A DNA stretch of 64,000 bases, from positions 168,515 through 232,514 of IMG/VR virus record IMGVR_UViG_3300028416_000004; one strand, written 5' to 3'. The notes under the pieces are model-generated. The model made no database searches. It was not told where the DNA came from and was given only the letters and a program-made list of their open reading frames with translations. Shown piece after piece: positions 45,865-55,420 of the stretch. Made by a program: the position numbers and the translations under genes. The DNA comes from a virus. Within the stretch, counting starts at the first letter, position 1. Each line of letters begins with the position of its first letter.

Positions 45865-46449
45865 ATGACTTTAGGACTAGATATATCTACAACTGTAATT
45901 GGCATAGCTTTATTTGATAAAAATGATAAACTTTGTAATTTAGAATATATAAAATTCAAACCTAAAACAAATCTGTTTCAAAGGTTAGATGATTTTGTTG
46001 AACATTTTGAACAATTAAGTTTAGCTATAAATTTAGAAAATGGAGAAAATAAATTAGAACACATATCAATAGAAGAACCTTTAAAAGCTTTTAAAGGAAA
46101 GTTTTCAAATGCAGAAACTATACAAAAACTTACTACTATGAATGCATTTATTAGTTCTTATTTGTATAGAAAATTTAAAATAGAACCTAGATATTATAAT
46201 GTTAACACTGCTAGAAAAACTGCATTTCCTAGTTTAGTTATTCCAAAAAGTGCTACCAATAAAAAATATTTAATTTGGGAAAAAGTTGTAGAAAAAGAAC
46301 CTCAAATAAATTGGAAATACTCAAAAAAAACTCACAAGCTTATGGATGAAAATTTTGATATGTCTGATGCTTATGTTGTGGGTTATGCTGATATTGTAAC
46401 TAGAAATATAACTAATAAAAATCTCAATAAAGAAAAAGAAATAAAATAA
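45865..46449 (+). CDS. RuvC-like Holliday junction resolvase / RNase H-fold nuclease
   Basis: This encodes 194 residues. It has the RNase H-fold pattern: LGLDISTTVIGIALF with Asp6 (beta 1), HISIEEPLKAF with an acidic pair (beta 4), and a C-terminal FDMSDAYVVG acidic residue. The RuvC family binds and cleaves Holliday junctions to resolve phage recombination and packaging intermediates. T4 uses the unrelated gp49 for this. It precedes primase and the SbcD-SbcC gene, consistent with replication and recombination. Length is near the usual 170-190. Confidence 0.72.
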   Translation: MTLGLDISTTVIGIALFDKNDKLCNLEYIKFKPKTNLFQRLDDFVEHFEQLSLAINLENGENKLEHISIEEPLKAFKGKFSNAETIQKLTTMNAFISSYLYRKFKIEPRYYNVNTARKTAFPSLVIPKSATNKKYLIWEKVVEKEPQINWKYSKKTHKLMDENFDMSDAYVVGYADIVTRNITNKNLNKEKEIK

Positions 46450-46451
46450 AA

Positions 46452-46482
46452 TTGTTTTAAAAATAATTTTACACTATATTTG
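46452..46482 (+). promoter_or_regulatory. Bacteroidetes housekeeping-type promoter for primase operon
   Basis: TTG (452-454), 20-nt spacer, TATATTTG (475-482), matching the known Bacteroidetes -33/-7 consensus (TTTG...TAnnTTTG, spacing about 17-23). The primase ATG at 46500 is 17 nt after the -7 box, implying a short leader of about 10-12 nt. This suggests early or middle transcription by host RNA polymerase. Confidence 0.75.
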
Positions 46483-46499
46483 TTTCCACAAACATATCT

Positions 46500-47543
46500 A
46501 TGGAAAACAATAAGCAAGTTGTACTGAATATTTTAGAAAGAATTTTAGGTTCTCCTAAAAGAGATGGAGAACTTAAAGAATATGAATTTAATTGCAAGAC
46601 TAAAGTTTGTATAAATGATGAAGATAAATACAATCTTGCTTATAACTCCAAGAGTAATATATTTCACTGTTGGAAATGTAGATATAAAGGTCATGTCTCT
46701 AAGTTGATTTCAGATTATGGCAATCAGGAAGATTTAAGAAGATTAAATTTAGTTTTACCAACAACAAAATCTTTCCAGAAAAAACAAAAACCAGAAGAGT
46801 ATAGCGATTTAGTAACTTGTTCTTTACCAGAAGGTTTTAAATATTTGTCCAAAAAGAGTAATTCTAAATATTATAAGTCAGCAGTTAAATATATGCTTTC
46901 TGAAAGAGGTTGGACTTGGGATAAGATTAAAAAATACAATATAGGATATACTGAAAATTTAGGAGATAGAAAATATAGAATTATATTCCCCTCTTATAAT
47001 GAACGTGGTCAAGTTAATTATTATGTAGGAAGGTCTTATTATGGTTTAGTTAAACCAAATTATATGGGACCACCAAAAGAAGAAGTGGCAAGAGTTGATA
47101 TTATTTTTAATTCTAAAAATATTAATTTTGATATACCTGTTTTTTTAGTCGAAGGAGTTTTTGATATGGCTTCAATTTATAATGCACTTCCTATGTTAGG
47201 TAAGGAACCTGCAAATGTAATAATTAAAAAATTTGTAGAACACAACACTAGAGTTGTTCTATGTTTAGATGAAGACGCATTAGTTGATAGTATTCAAATT
47301 TATAATAAACTAACTTCATATGGATTAAAAGTATATTTTGTTGAAATTCCAGATGACATTGATAATTATCTTAAAAAATATGGTAAAAATGCTACAATAA
47401 ATTTATTGAAAATGTCTAGAGATGAAAATTTTCAAAAAATATTCCATGAATTTTCTATTAATTTTAATAAACAAGATAATGAAATAGTTGATGTAAATAA
47501 AGTAAGACAAGAATGGCAAATATTAAAAAAAACAAATCTTTAA
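46500..47543 (+). CDS. DNA primase with zinc and TOPRIM domains
   Basis: This encodes 347 residues. The N-terminus carries a zinc-binding pattern: CKTKVC (33-38) and FHCWKCRYKGHV around 57-69, like the DnaG/gp61-type zinc domain. The TOPRIM core has VFLVEGVFDMASIYN (Glu) and VVLCLDEDALVDSIQIYN (DxD) at about 217-270. The family synthesises RNA primers for lagging strand DNA synthesis. It is preceded by a Bacteroidetes-type promoter and followed 12 nt later by the SbcD-SbcC fusion. Confidence 0.85.
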   Translation: MENNKQVVLNILERILGSPKRDGELKEYEFNCKTKVCINDEDKYNLAYNSKSNIFHCWKCRYKGHVSKLISDYGNQEDLRRLNLVLPTTKSFQKKQKPEEYSDLVTCSLPEGFKYLSKKSNSKYYKSAVKYMLSERGWTWDKIKKYNIGYTENLGDRKYRIIFPSYNERGQVNYYVGRSYYGLVKPNYMGPPKEEVARVDIIFNSKNINFDIPVFLVEGVFDMASIYNALPMLGKEPANVIIKKFVEHNTRVVLCLDEDALVDSIQIYNKLTSYGLKVYFVEIPDDIDNYLKKYGKNATINLLKMSRDENFQKIFHEFSINFNKQDNEIVDVNKVRQEWQILKKTNL

Positions 47544-47555
47544 ATAATTAATATA

Positions 47556-50500
47556 ATGAGTAAAGTTACAATTAAAAATTCAATAGCACATTTATCTGAT
47601 ATTCATATTAGATACGGAAGTAGGCATCAAGAATATAGAGAAGTTTTTGAAGAAACTATAAAAGATTTAAAAAAACAAAAGCCTAGAAGGATAGCTTTAA
47701 CTGGAGATTTATTTCATATTAAAATAACTCTTTCTCCAAAAGCTGTACAGTTAGCTGGTTGGTTTTTAAAAGAATTGTCTAAAATAGCACCAGTTGATTT
47801 AATTTTAGGTAATCATGATTTAAATCTACAATCTTTAGACCAAGGTAATGCAATTGAACCAATAATTGATTTAGTTAATGGCGGTTATATTGTAGAAAAA
47901 GATGCAAAAGACTTACCTATACACGTAGGTGAAGGAAATGGTATTTTCTTTTTTTTACATAGTGGTTTTTACAATATTGAAGATGATATTGTTTACGGTA
48001 TTTATTCTTGTCTGGATGATGAAATATTAACTCTAAGTAAGAAGGATAAAAACAAAACTTATATTGCTATGTATCATGGGCCCATTTATGGCTCTAGAGG
48101 AAATAATGGTTATGAGTTACATTCTAATGAATATATGATGAAGTTAAGTAGCTTTAATAACTTCGATATAGTCATGTTAGGAGATATTCATGAACACCAA
48201 GCTTTTTCTTTAAAAGATTCTTCTATTGAAAATGTAGCTTATCCTGGGTCTTTAATACAGCAAGATTATGGTGAAAGTATTGATAAAGGTTATATTATTT
48301 GGAATTTAGAAACTAAAAAGTTTGAAAGAAAATTTATACCTAATAACTATGGATTTTCTAGTTTACACATTTCAAAAGGAGAATTGTTTGAAGAAAGGTT
48401 AGAAGATTTAAAATTATCTAATAATCCTAAAAAAACAAAAGTTTCTATTGTATGGGAGGAATATGAAGAAAATTATTCTGTTGAAAAAGAAAAGCAAATA
48501 GAAAAGTTTATTAAAAACAAATATGGTTGTGAAATTATCAATATTGATTGTAAATATATAAGTAAAGAAGATGAGATTGACGAATTATCTATTGATGATG
48601 ACATTGATTATTCGAATACAGATGAATTTGAAGATTTATTAAAAGAATTTGTTGAAAATAGTGAATATGATAATGAAGAAGAAGTTTTAGAGTTATCAAG
48701 AAAAATAGATGAAGAATTAAATTATTTAATAACTAAAGGTAAAAAATGGTTTTTAGATAGTTTAGAAGTATGGAATTTATTTGGTTTCCCTTCAGAGAAA
48801 ACTACATTTGATTTCAATAAAATGACTAGTGTAACTGGTATTTTCGGTAAAAACTTTAGTGGTAAAACAAACATCATTAGAGCTTTAGTTTGGATTGCTT
48901 ACAGAAAAATATTAGGCGGTGGAGAACCATATAGATTAACTAATATGTACACCAAAGATGATAAAGCTGGTGGTAGAATTTATTTAACTATAGATTCTCA
49001 AAAGTACTATATTGAAAGAACTGTAAAAGTTAAAACTAAAAAAGATGGCACTTATGATGTTTCATATGGGGTTGAATATAAAGTTTTAAAAACTGATGAG
49101 GAAGGTAAAGAGAAGTGGGTTTCTATAGATTCCGAAAAAGCTGCAACAGAAAAAAAAGAAAGAAATAATATTATAATTGATTCTATAGGTACATTTGATG
49201 ACTTCACTAAAATTGTTTTACAAGCTCAAGGGGGTGAGGGTAACTTTTTAGATATGAGTCAACAACCTAAAAATGATTTAATCAACAAATATTTAGGGCT
49301 TGAAATTTTTAGGGATAGGTACGAATTTGCTAAAAAGACTTTTAACGACATAAAAGCAAAGCAGAAATTTTTAGGAAGCTCTAAAGAACATCAAGAATCT
49401 ATAGAAAAAGAAAAAGAATCAATTAAAAGTAACAAAACTTCACTAAAACAATATCAAGATGAAAAGTTAGATACTGAAAAATTAGTTGAAAATCAAGAAG
49501 GTGAAATATTAGAGTTAACAAAAACTTTAATAAAAGTAGAAGAAACAAAATATAAAGATGTAGATTCAGCAAATAAAATTATAGAAAAAACAAAAGAAAA
49601 AATAGATAACAATAATAGTTCTCAAAAGGATTTGACAGATTGGTTGTCTATTAATTATAAGAAAGAAATCCCTCAAGATAATGTTCTTACGGTTAGTGAA
49701 ATTGAAAGAAAATTAAAAGAAGAAAGGTCATTTTTTGAAACAGAAAAAAAAGAATATAATTCTATAATGAGTTGGGTTGAAGAGAATCCTAAACAAAAAG
49801 AGATAGATGTAAAACCTTTAAATTCTAAAATATTAGAAATAGAATCTGCCTTGTCTAAATTAAGAGATAAGTTAGAAATATCTAAAGGTAAAAAATGTCC
49901 TACTTGTGGAAATGTAGAACAAAAAGCTGATTTAGAATTAGAAAAAAAATGCACTTCAGATATTGAAAGAGGGGAAATCTCTTTAAAAAACAAGAATATT
50001 GAATTAAAAAATGCTGAAGATATAGTTTCTCACAATATAACTTTTGATAAAAAACAAAATAAATTAGGTTCAATAAAAAACTCACTAAAAGAAAGGAAAA
50101 TAAAAATTGATAACCTTAAAGAATCTTTGGAAACTTCTATGAAAATAGATGATATAAAGAAGCATAATAATTTAGTTGAATCGAAAAGTAAGGAATTAGA
50201 AAATTTAAAAAATGAAAACTTATCATTAAATAAAGAATTAGAAAGTGTAGAAAAAGATATTTCCATTTTAGAGACAAATAAAAATTCAATTGAAAGTAAT
50301 AAAGATATAAATTTAAAAATAAAACTTTATGAAGATGAAAAGAAGTCTTTAAAATTAATAATTAATCAATTGAACGATAAATTAACTTCTATTAAATCAG
50401 AAATTAGAATATCAGAAAATAATATAGAAAATTTAGAAGAAAAGTTAGAAGTTATCAAAAAAGCTGAATCTTCATTTAGTAAATACGCTATATATTTACA

Positions 50501-51056
50501 AGCAGTACATAGAGATGGTATACCTGCTAGAATTATTAAGAAAAAACTTCCTGTTATAAATTATAAAATAAATTCTATTTTGAAAAATTTAGTAGATTTT
50601 AAAGTAGAATTAACTATAAAGAGTAATGGAGACATTAAAGAATTTTTCTATTTCAACTCTTTGGAAAGAGATGGTCTTCCAATGTCTATGGCTTCTGGTG
50701 CACAAAAGTTTATTGGTAGTGTTGCTATAAGGGATTCATTGCATTTTGTAAGTTCTTTAACTAAACCATCTTTATGTATTATTGATGAAGGTTTTGGTTC
50801 TTTAGATGATGATTTAACTATTGCTATGCAATCTGTTTTTTATTACTTAAAAGATAAATATAAAAACATATGGATTATTACTCACAAAAATGAAATTAAA
50901 GATTTCGTTGATAATATAATACAAGTTTCAAAGGATAGAAGAATGTTAACTGATGAACAAATGAAAGATAATCCGAAAGCTGGTATTTCAGTTTTTGATT
51001 TAAGTCATTCAAGTAATAAAGGTGAAGTTAATAAAGTAAAAGAATTAGTCCATTAA
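47556..51056 (+). CDS. Fused SbcD-SbcC-type nuclease/ATPase (T4 gp47-gp46 equivalent)
   Basis: This is 1166 residues in one chain. The N-terminal nuclease part (1 to about 390) has the metallophosphatase set: HLSDIHIRYG, TGDLFH, LGNHD, YHGPIYG and LGDIHEHQ. An acidic linker follows (about 345-385). The ATPase part begins with a Walker A (GKNFSGKT, about 430), a long coiled coil with the zinc hook CPTC (about 781), an SGAQK signature (about 1050) and a Walker B CIIDEGFGSLDD (about 1074). In T4 these are separate gp47 and gp46, acting in recombination and replication from ends. It ends convergently with the next gene. Confidence 0.88.
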   Translation: MSKVTIKNSIAHLSDIHIRYGSRHQEYREVFEETIKDLKKQKPRRIALTGDLFHIKITLSPKAVQLAGWFLKELSKIAPVDLILGNHDLNLQSLDQGNAIEPIIDLVNGGYIVEKDAKDLPIHVGEGNGIFFFLHSGFYNIEDDIVYGIYSCLDDEILTLSKKDKNKTYIAMYHGPIYGSRGNNGYELHSNEYMMKLSSFNNFDIVMLGDIHEHQAFSLKDSSIENVAYPGSLIQQDYGESIDKGYIIWNLETKKFERKFIPNNYGFSSLHISKGELFEERLEDLKLSNNPKKTKVSIVWEEYEENYSVEKEKQIEKFIKNKYGCEIINIDCKYISKEDEIDELSIDDDIDYSNTDEFEDLLKEFVENSEYDNEEEVLELSRKIDEELNYLITKGKKWFLDSLEVWNLFGFPSEKTTFDFNKMTSVTGIFGKNFSGKTNIIRALVWIAYRKILGGGEPYRLTNMYTKDDKAGGRIYLTIDSQKYYIERTVKVKTKKDGTYDVSYGVEYKVLKTDEEGKEKWVSIDSEKAATEKKERNNIIIDSIGTFDDFTKIVLQAQGGEGNFLDMSQQPKNDLINKYLGLEIFRDRYEFAKKTFNDIKAKQKFLGSSKEHQESIEKEKESIKSNKTSLKQYQDEKLDTEKLVENQEGEILELTKTLIKVEETKYKDVDSANKIIEKTKEKIDNNNSSQKDLTDWLSINYKKEIPQDNVLTVSEIERKLKEERSFFETEKKEYNSIMSWVEENPKQKEIDVKPLNSKILEIESALSKLRDKLEISKGKKCPTCGNVEQKADLELEKKCTSDIERGEISLKNKNIELKNAEDIVSHNITFDKKQNKLGSIKNSLKERKIKIDNLKESLETSMKIDDIKKHNNLVESKSKELENLKNENLSLNKELESVEKDISILETNKNSIESNKDINLKIKLYEDEKKSLKLIINQLNDKLTSIKSEIRISENNIENLEEKLEVIKKAESSFSKYAIYLQAVHRDGIPARIIKKKLPVINYKINSILKNLVDFKVELTIKSNGDIKEFFYFNSLERDGLPMSMASGAQKFIGSVAIRDSLHFVSSLTKPSLCIIDEGFGSLDDDLTIAMQSVFYYLKDKYKNIWIITHKNEIKDFVDNIIQVSKDRRMLTDEQMKDNPKAGISVFDLSHSSNKGEVNKVKELVH

Positions 51057-53563
51057 TCGTTTGTTTCTGGATTATCATAAGGTTGTTCTAAGTCTCTAGC
51101 ACCAGATTCTCTAAATCTTCTGACTTTAGATTTAAAATCACCTTCTTCTTTTTGTTTTTGAATTAATTCATCTTGGTATTTTTTTGCTTTTGACAAGTCA
51201 AAATTTACTTCTACTGTATTCATTCCTTTATCATTAGGGTTGTATTTATCTGGATTAAAATTGAAGAAATTTCCAGTAAACCACATTCCTCTAATGTTAT
51301 CAGCTTTAAAAAGTCGCCAAACATTCTTAGCTTCTGCGCTACGAATGTTGGTGCTTTTAGCTTCAGATTCTGATTGACCTATTGTGTGTACAGCTCTTAT
51401 GACACGATTACCAGCTCTTGAAATTCCCATAGCTACAGGATAAATCAATCTATATTTACCTGAAGGAGCTTTCATTTCATCACCTTTGTATAAAATTCCA
51501 ACTTCTCTACCTTGTGTTATTGCTTGAGTCATTAAATCTAAATTAAATGGAACTCTTGTGTTACTAGCTGAAAAAGGGTTAGAAGATTCTGTTAAAATTT
51601 TTTCATTATTAGAAAGTACACTTTGTAATTCTCCCCTTATTAATTTTCTAATTTCTGATAATTGATTTTTTTTAATATCTTCAATTTCTCTTAATTCTAT
51701 TACGTTAGGGTTGTATATTATAATATGTTTAGAGTTTTCTCTATTTACAATGACTCCATCAATTCCCAATTTAACACAATTTCTTACAAATTCAACACTA
51801 TCATACCTATAAGCTTCAATCCATATTTGAAGTAACACATCTTTTTCATTGTCATTATATTCATAAGCTGAATCAACCATCATTTCAATTCCAGTTTCAA
51901 TATTTGGAGACCAGTTACTAGTAGTTATTTCTAGTCTTGGTGACATTTTAACTAATTGAATTAATAAATCTCTATTAATATCTTTTTCCTCAGATTCATC
52001 AAATAAAATTTTTGGTGAAACCCTAACTTCATAAACATAACCTCCATCAGCATAACCTAAAGCTTCTTCGTATGAAGTTGTAAAATAAACCCCAGGACCT
52101 TCTTGGTCTGTTGCTTCTTCTGCACCAACAAATTCATCTGTAAATTTTTTAATTTTATGTGGAGAACCATGATAAACAATAAAACTTTCGTTTTCAGTAA
52201 CCTCTTTCATTAAATCATTTTCATTTATAGATTTATCATCAATATCAAATGCTTTAATTTTCCCTTCACTATCAACCCCTAAATTATCAGGTTTTATATC
52301 GCTTGCTTCAATGCCTAAATATCTATATGCTCTATTTATGTCATCAATATCATCAATAAATTTAATCATTTCTTCATCTAAATCTAATTCAGAAGTATCC
52401 AAATTATCTAAATATTGAATAGGTAAACCTTGTTCGCTTAATAAGTCTTCAAGTTGGTAAAACATATCTTCTATACTATAATCCTCCTCCAGTCTTTCCA
52501 TTATAATATAACACTTACCATCTATTACATCCGCAAAATAAAAATCAACAAATCCTTTTAGGGCTGGTATGTTTTTGTTAACTAATTTTTTTGCTAACTC
52601 AAACTCGCTTTTAGATGATGTTATTTTTAAAACTCTACTTTCATCTATTATATAAGCATTTCCAAAGTCACCAGAACCAACAAAAGATAAATCATCTGGG
52701 TTTATGTTTTGCTCTTTATAAAAACTTTCTAAATTAGATTCTTTTAAAGTGCTTTCATTTGTATAACTAGTATCAACCTTAGTATAATAACCTTTATATT
52801 TTTCTATATCTTCTTTAACTAAATTTACACATACCTTTTCTTCACCAGCAGCTATTGCAGACATAATTCTATGGTGACCATCTCTAAGTTGAACTGTAAA
52901 TGAACCTAAATCTCCATCTTGATTTTCGATAGCTTTTTTAATTTTGGTTTCAATATCTATAAATTCATTAAATGTATTATAATCTTCCTCCTCTTTAAAA
53001 TCTTCACCATCAGAATCTCTTTCTAAATCATAAAACTCTTTTTTTAATTGTTCTAAAGATTTAATATTTTCTATTAAGCTAAATTTGTTTTCAATAAAAA
53101 AATCATCTACTTCAGTTAAACTTGTGTAATTTTCATCTGGGATATATGTTTCATTCCCTATATATTCATCTAAGTCACTATCCCCTACACTATAAGGCTC
53201 TTTAACACCATCATAATCTACCTCAAATCTATTATTAAAACTAGCTATTTGATGTTCTTTTATTTCTTGAAAGTTTACTACATTCCCATAAGCATAAGAA
53301 CATTCTATTTCTACATTTTCTTCACTGTTCTTAATTAAGTTAGTTAAAAAATCCATTTTATCAGAATCATATATATTCCCCCACATTCCTTCAACTTGAT
53401 TTTTATTTACAACAATCATTTGATAAGAATCTCCATACCAAGTAACTTGTCTTCCTATGTATTCCGCAGAATTTTCTTTTATATCATCTGAAAGTTTATT
53501 TGAAAAATATTCTTCTTCAAATAAAACACTAAAAGTCTCTCTAATTATATTTCTTATATTCAT
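51053..53563 (-). CDS. Multi-domain effector: ParB-like, kinase-like, ADP-ribosyltransferase-like, WYL-like
   Basis: This encodes 836 residues. The ParB-like motif DGHHRIMSAIAAGEE lies at 228-242. The protein-kinase-like domain has GSGDFGNAYII (297-307), VLKI (312-315), a catalytic-loop-like SDIKPDNLG (421-429) and a metal-loop-like AFDID (438-442; DFG replaced). The ART-like domain has VYHGSPHKIKKF (462-474), GPGVYFTTS (490-498) and DGVIVNRENSKHIIIYNP (602-619). The WYL-like region is at about 683-760. T4 packages an ADP-ribosyltransferase (Alt) in its head; a virion-delivered role is likely but unproven. Confidence 0.72.
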   Translation of the reverse strand: MNIRNIIRETFSVLFEEEYFSNKLSDDIKENSAEYIGRQVTWYGDSYQMIVVNKNQVEGMWGNIYDSDKMDFLTNLIKNSEENVEIECSYAYGNVVNFQEIKEHQIASFNNRFEVDYDGVKEPYSVGDSDLDEYIGNETYIPDENYTSLTEVDDFFIENKFSLIENIKSLEQLKKEFYDLERDSDGEDFKEEEDYNTFNEFIDIETKIKKAIENQDGDLGSFTVQLRDGHHRIMSAIAAGEEKVCVNLVKEDIEKYKGYYTKVDTSYTNESTLKESNLESFYKEQNINPDDLSFVGSGDFGNAYIIDESRVLKITSSKSEFELAKKLVNKNIPALKGFVDFYFADVIDGKCYIIMERLEEDYSIEDMFYQLEDLLSEQGLPIQYLDNLDTSELDLDEEMIKFIDDIDDINRAYRYLGIEASDIKPDNLGVDSEGKIKAFDIDDKSINENDLMKEVTENESFIVYHGSPHKIKKFTDEFVGAEEATDQEGPGVYFTTSYEEALGYADGGYVYEVRVSPKILFDESEEKDINRDLLIQLVKMSPRLEITTSNWSPNIETGIEMMVDSAYEYNDNEKDVLLQIWIEAYRYDSVEFVRNCVKLGIDGVIVNRENSKHIIIYNPNVIELREIEDIKKNQLSEIRKLIRGELQSVLSNNEKILTESSNPFSASNTRVPFNLDLMTQAITQGREVGILYKGDEMKAPSGKYRLIYPVAMGISRAGNRVIRAVHTIGQSESEAKSTNIRSAEAKNVWRLFKADNIRGMWFTGNFFNFNPDKYNPNDKGMNTVEVNFDLSKAKKYQDELIQKQKEEGDFKSKVRRFRESGARDLEQPYDNPETND

Positions 53564-53578
53564 AATAATTAAATAGGT

Positions 53579-54730
53579 TTACTTCTTTTTTTTCTTTTTA
53601 TTTAGTGATTCTTGAGCTTTTTTCCACAAACTCTCATCAGATTGTCTAGCTTTTCCTTTACCTGTTATAAAGCTATTAACTCTTCCCATAGCCCATTGGT
53701 TTTGAGAAACTCCAGACCTATGACCAGTTCTCCAAGCAGCCATACCTTTATCATGAACTTGTTTTAAAATATAATATGGTATACCTGTTTTTTCTGATTT
53801 GTTTTCTAAAGCTTTTTTTGTGTTACTTGAAACACTCTTAGATTCATCAATTTTATTATGACTACTAGGCATTATTGAAATTCCGTATTTTTTATTTAAT
53901 ATTTTTTCTAAAGTTATAGGTATTAACATAGATATTGAACCCATAGCCATAATTGCAACTATTTTTGCTATATCTTTTGCTTGTTCTTTTAGAAATTTTA
54001 TTTCCTTTTCAGAAACTTCTTGTTTTGATAATATTTTTTTACAAATTTTAAAAGCTTCTTTAGTTTCATCTTTTTCTCTTAATGCTATTTCTTTAAATTT
54101 GTTAAAAGATTGTTTTAGTCTTTCTTTTATTTTATCTTTTTTATCATTTAAAATTTCAACATTTTCACCATACATTTTATGGTATGCTTTAGTTGATGAA
54201 CTTGTTTTGGTTTTTTCTCCTTTATCTGCCTCCCATTGTTTTGTATATGCTTTTGGGTTTGAATGATGTTTTTTTGCAAACTTGTCAATTTCTTTTTTCA
54301 TTTGAGCTCTTTTTTTAGAAGATTTAGAAGTTAGATATTTACCTGGTACTTTTATTCCCTTTTTTGTTCTGGAATCTTTTCCTCTTTCTTCTAAAGAAAT
54401 CTGTAAACTATCAGATATGATTTCTTTTAAATTATCAACTTTATTTAAGTTCAATTTATAAATTTTAATTTCTAAATTCCCATCACCCTTAATTAGTCTA
54501 TGAAATTGTTCTGACTCAATTAATATAGGTTCATTAATATTTAAATTCTTAGGAAGTTCATCATCTAATTGTATTTTCCAATCACTTTCATGTAAAGGTA
54601 TTATTATTCTATCTTCAGCATCTCTATGCCAAACTAATTCTTCATTTTTTAATTCTTTTGAGAATGTTCTAATTACAAACTTTCCATCTTTTTGTTCTTT
54701 AAAAGGAAATTTATTTTCTTCTGAATTCAT
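53579..54730 (-). CDS. Cupin-like N-terminus plus DUF5824-like C-terminus
   Basis: This encodes 383 residues. The N-terminal segment (about 30-110) has a cupin-like pattern, VWHRDAEDRIIIPLHESDW then EQFHRLIKGDG. The middle is basic and Ser/Lys-rich. A hydrophobic stretch (about 255-275) could be a membrane segment. The C-terminal region (KTGIPYYILKQVHDKGMAAWRTGHR, in part, then NQWAMGRVNSFITG) matches DUF5824, known from chlorella viruses and phages. The C-terminus ends in a run of lysines. It lies 16 nt before the multi-domain gene, same strand. Confidence 0.6.
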   Translation of the reverse strand: MNSEENKFPFKEQKDGKFVIRTFSKELKNEELVWHRDAEDRIIIPLHESDWKIQLDDELPKNLNINEPILIESEQFHRLIKGDGNLEIKIYKLNLNKVDNLKEIISDSLQISLEERGKDSRTKKGIKVPGKYLTSKSSKKRAQMKKEIDKFAKKHHSNPKAYTKQWEADKGEKTKTSSSTKAYHKMYGENVEILNDKKDKIKERLKQSFNKFKEIALREKDETKEAFKICKKILSKQEVSEKEIKFLKEQAKDIAKIVAIMAMGSISMLIPITLEKILNKKYGISIMPSSHNKIDESKSVSSNTKKALENKSEKTGIPYYILKQVHDKGMAAWRTGHRSGVSQNQWAMGRVNSFITGKGKARQSDESLWKKAQESLNKKKKKK

Positions 54731-54749
54731 AATTTTTTTTAATTATTTT

Positions 54750-55370
54750 TTACCACCATTTTCCACTTCCACTTAAACCTAACATTTTTGCATATCTAGG
54801 CAATCTACAAGACCAATATCCTGGTGTAGTTTTGTCATTTTTTTGTTCACAATTATGTCTATCAGCAAATCTTTTTCTTGCTTCTGGGTCTCGAAGTTTT
54901 ACTGCTAGTTTGCCTCCACCTTCTTTTGCACCAAATGAAACTTTTTGAATCTTTTTAGTTTTAGGATTTCTAACATAAACATAAAATTTTTTTGAACCAC
55001 CTCTTTTTGGTTTGTTTAACTTTATGTTTTTATTATTTTTTTTACCCTCTTCTAAATTTTCTTCATATTCTTCAAATGGTAAATCTAACACCACTTTTTC
55101 CCCCTCAAATATGCCAAAGTAACCTGCGTCACTTTTTATTAACTCTTCATCTTTTTCGCACAATAAAACTGAATTAGAATTATAAAGTTCTCTGACTTCA
55201 TTTATTAATTTCAAATGTTTGTTAGATGCGTATCTATAAATTGAATTCGATATGCCTAATTTGTTTTCTAGGTGATAATTTAAACTTTCACTTATAACAT
55301 TTTTAGACTCTTTAAGAATTATATTTTCCTTAAATTCAACCTCTAATATTTCTGAAATAAACTTTTTCAT
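54750..55370 (-). CDS. Basic C-terminal-domain virion protein, unknown
   Basis: This encodes 206 residues. The first 80 are helical and charged. The C-terminal 75 are strongly basic: KKFYVYVRNPKTKKIQKVSFG, then LRDPEARKRFADRHNCEQK and GYWSCRLPRYAKML, a block recalled from other T4-like marine phage proteins with two Cys. It could bind DNA or the virion interior. The start of the protein (KKFISEILEVEF) resembles N-termini of neighbouring gene products. Confidence 0.6.
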   Translation of the reverse strand: MKKFISEILEVEFKENIILKESKNVISESLNYHLENKLGISNSIYRYASNKHLKLINEVRELYNSNSVLLCEKDEELIKSDAGYFGIFEGEKVVLDLPFEEYEENLEEGKKNNKNIKLNKPKRGGSKKFYVYVRNPKTKKIQKVSFGAKEGGGKLAVKLRDPEARKRFADRHNCEQKNDKTTPGYWSCRLPRYAKMLGLSGSGKWW

Positions 55371-55420
55371 TTATGCTTTTAATAACTATTAAATAAATAG
55401 TTATAAATTTATAAACATAG

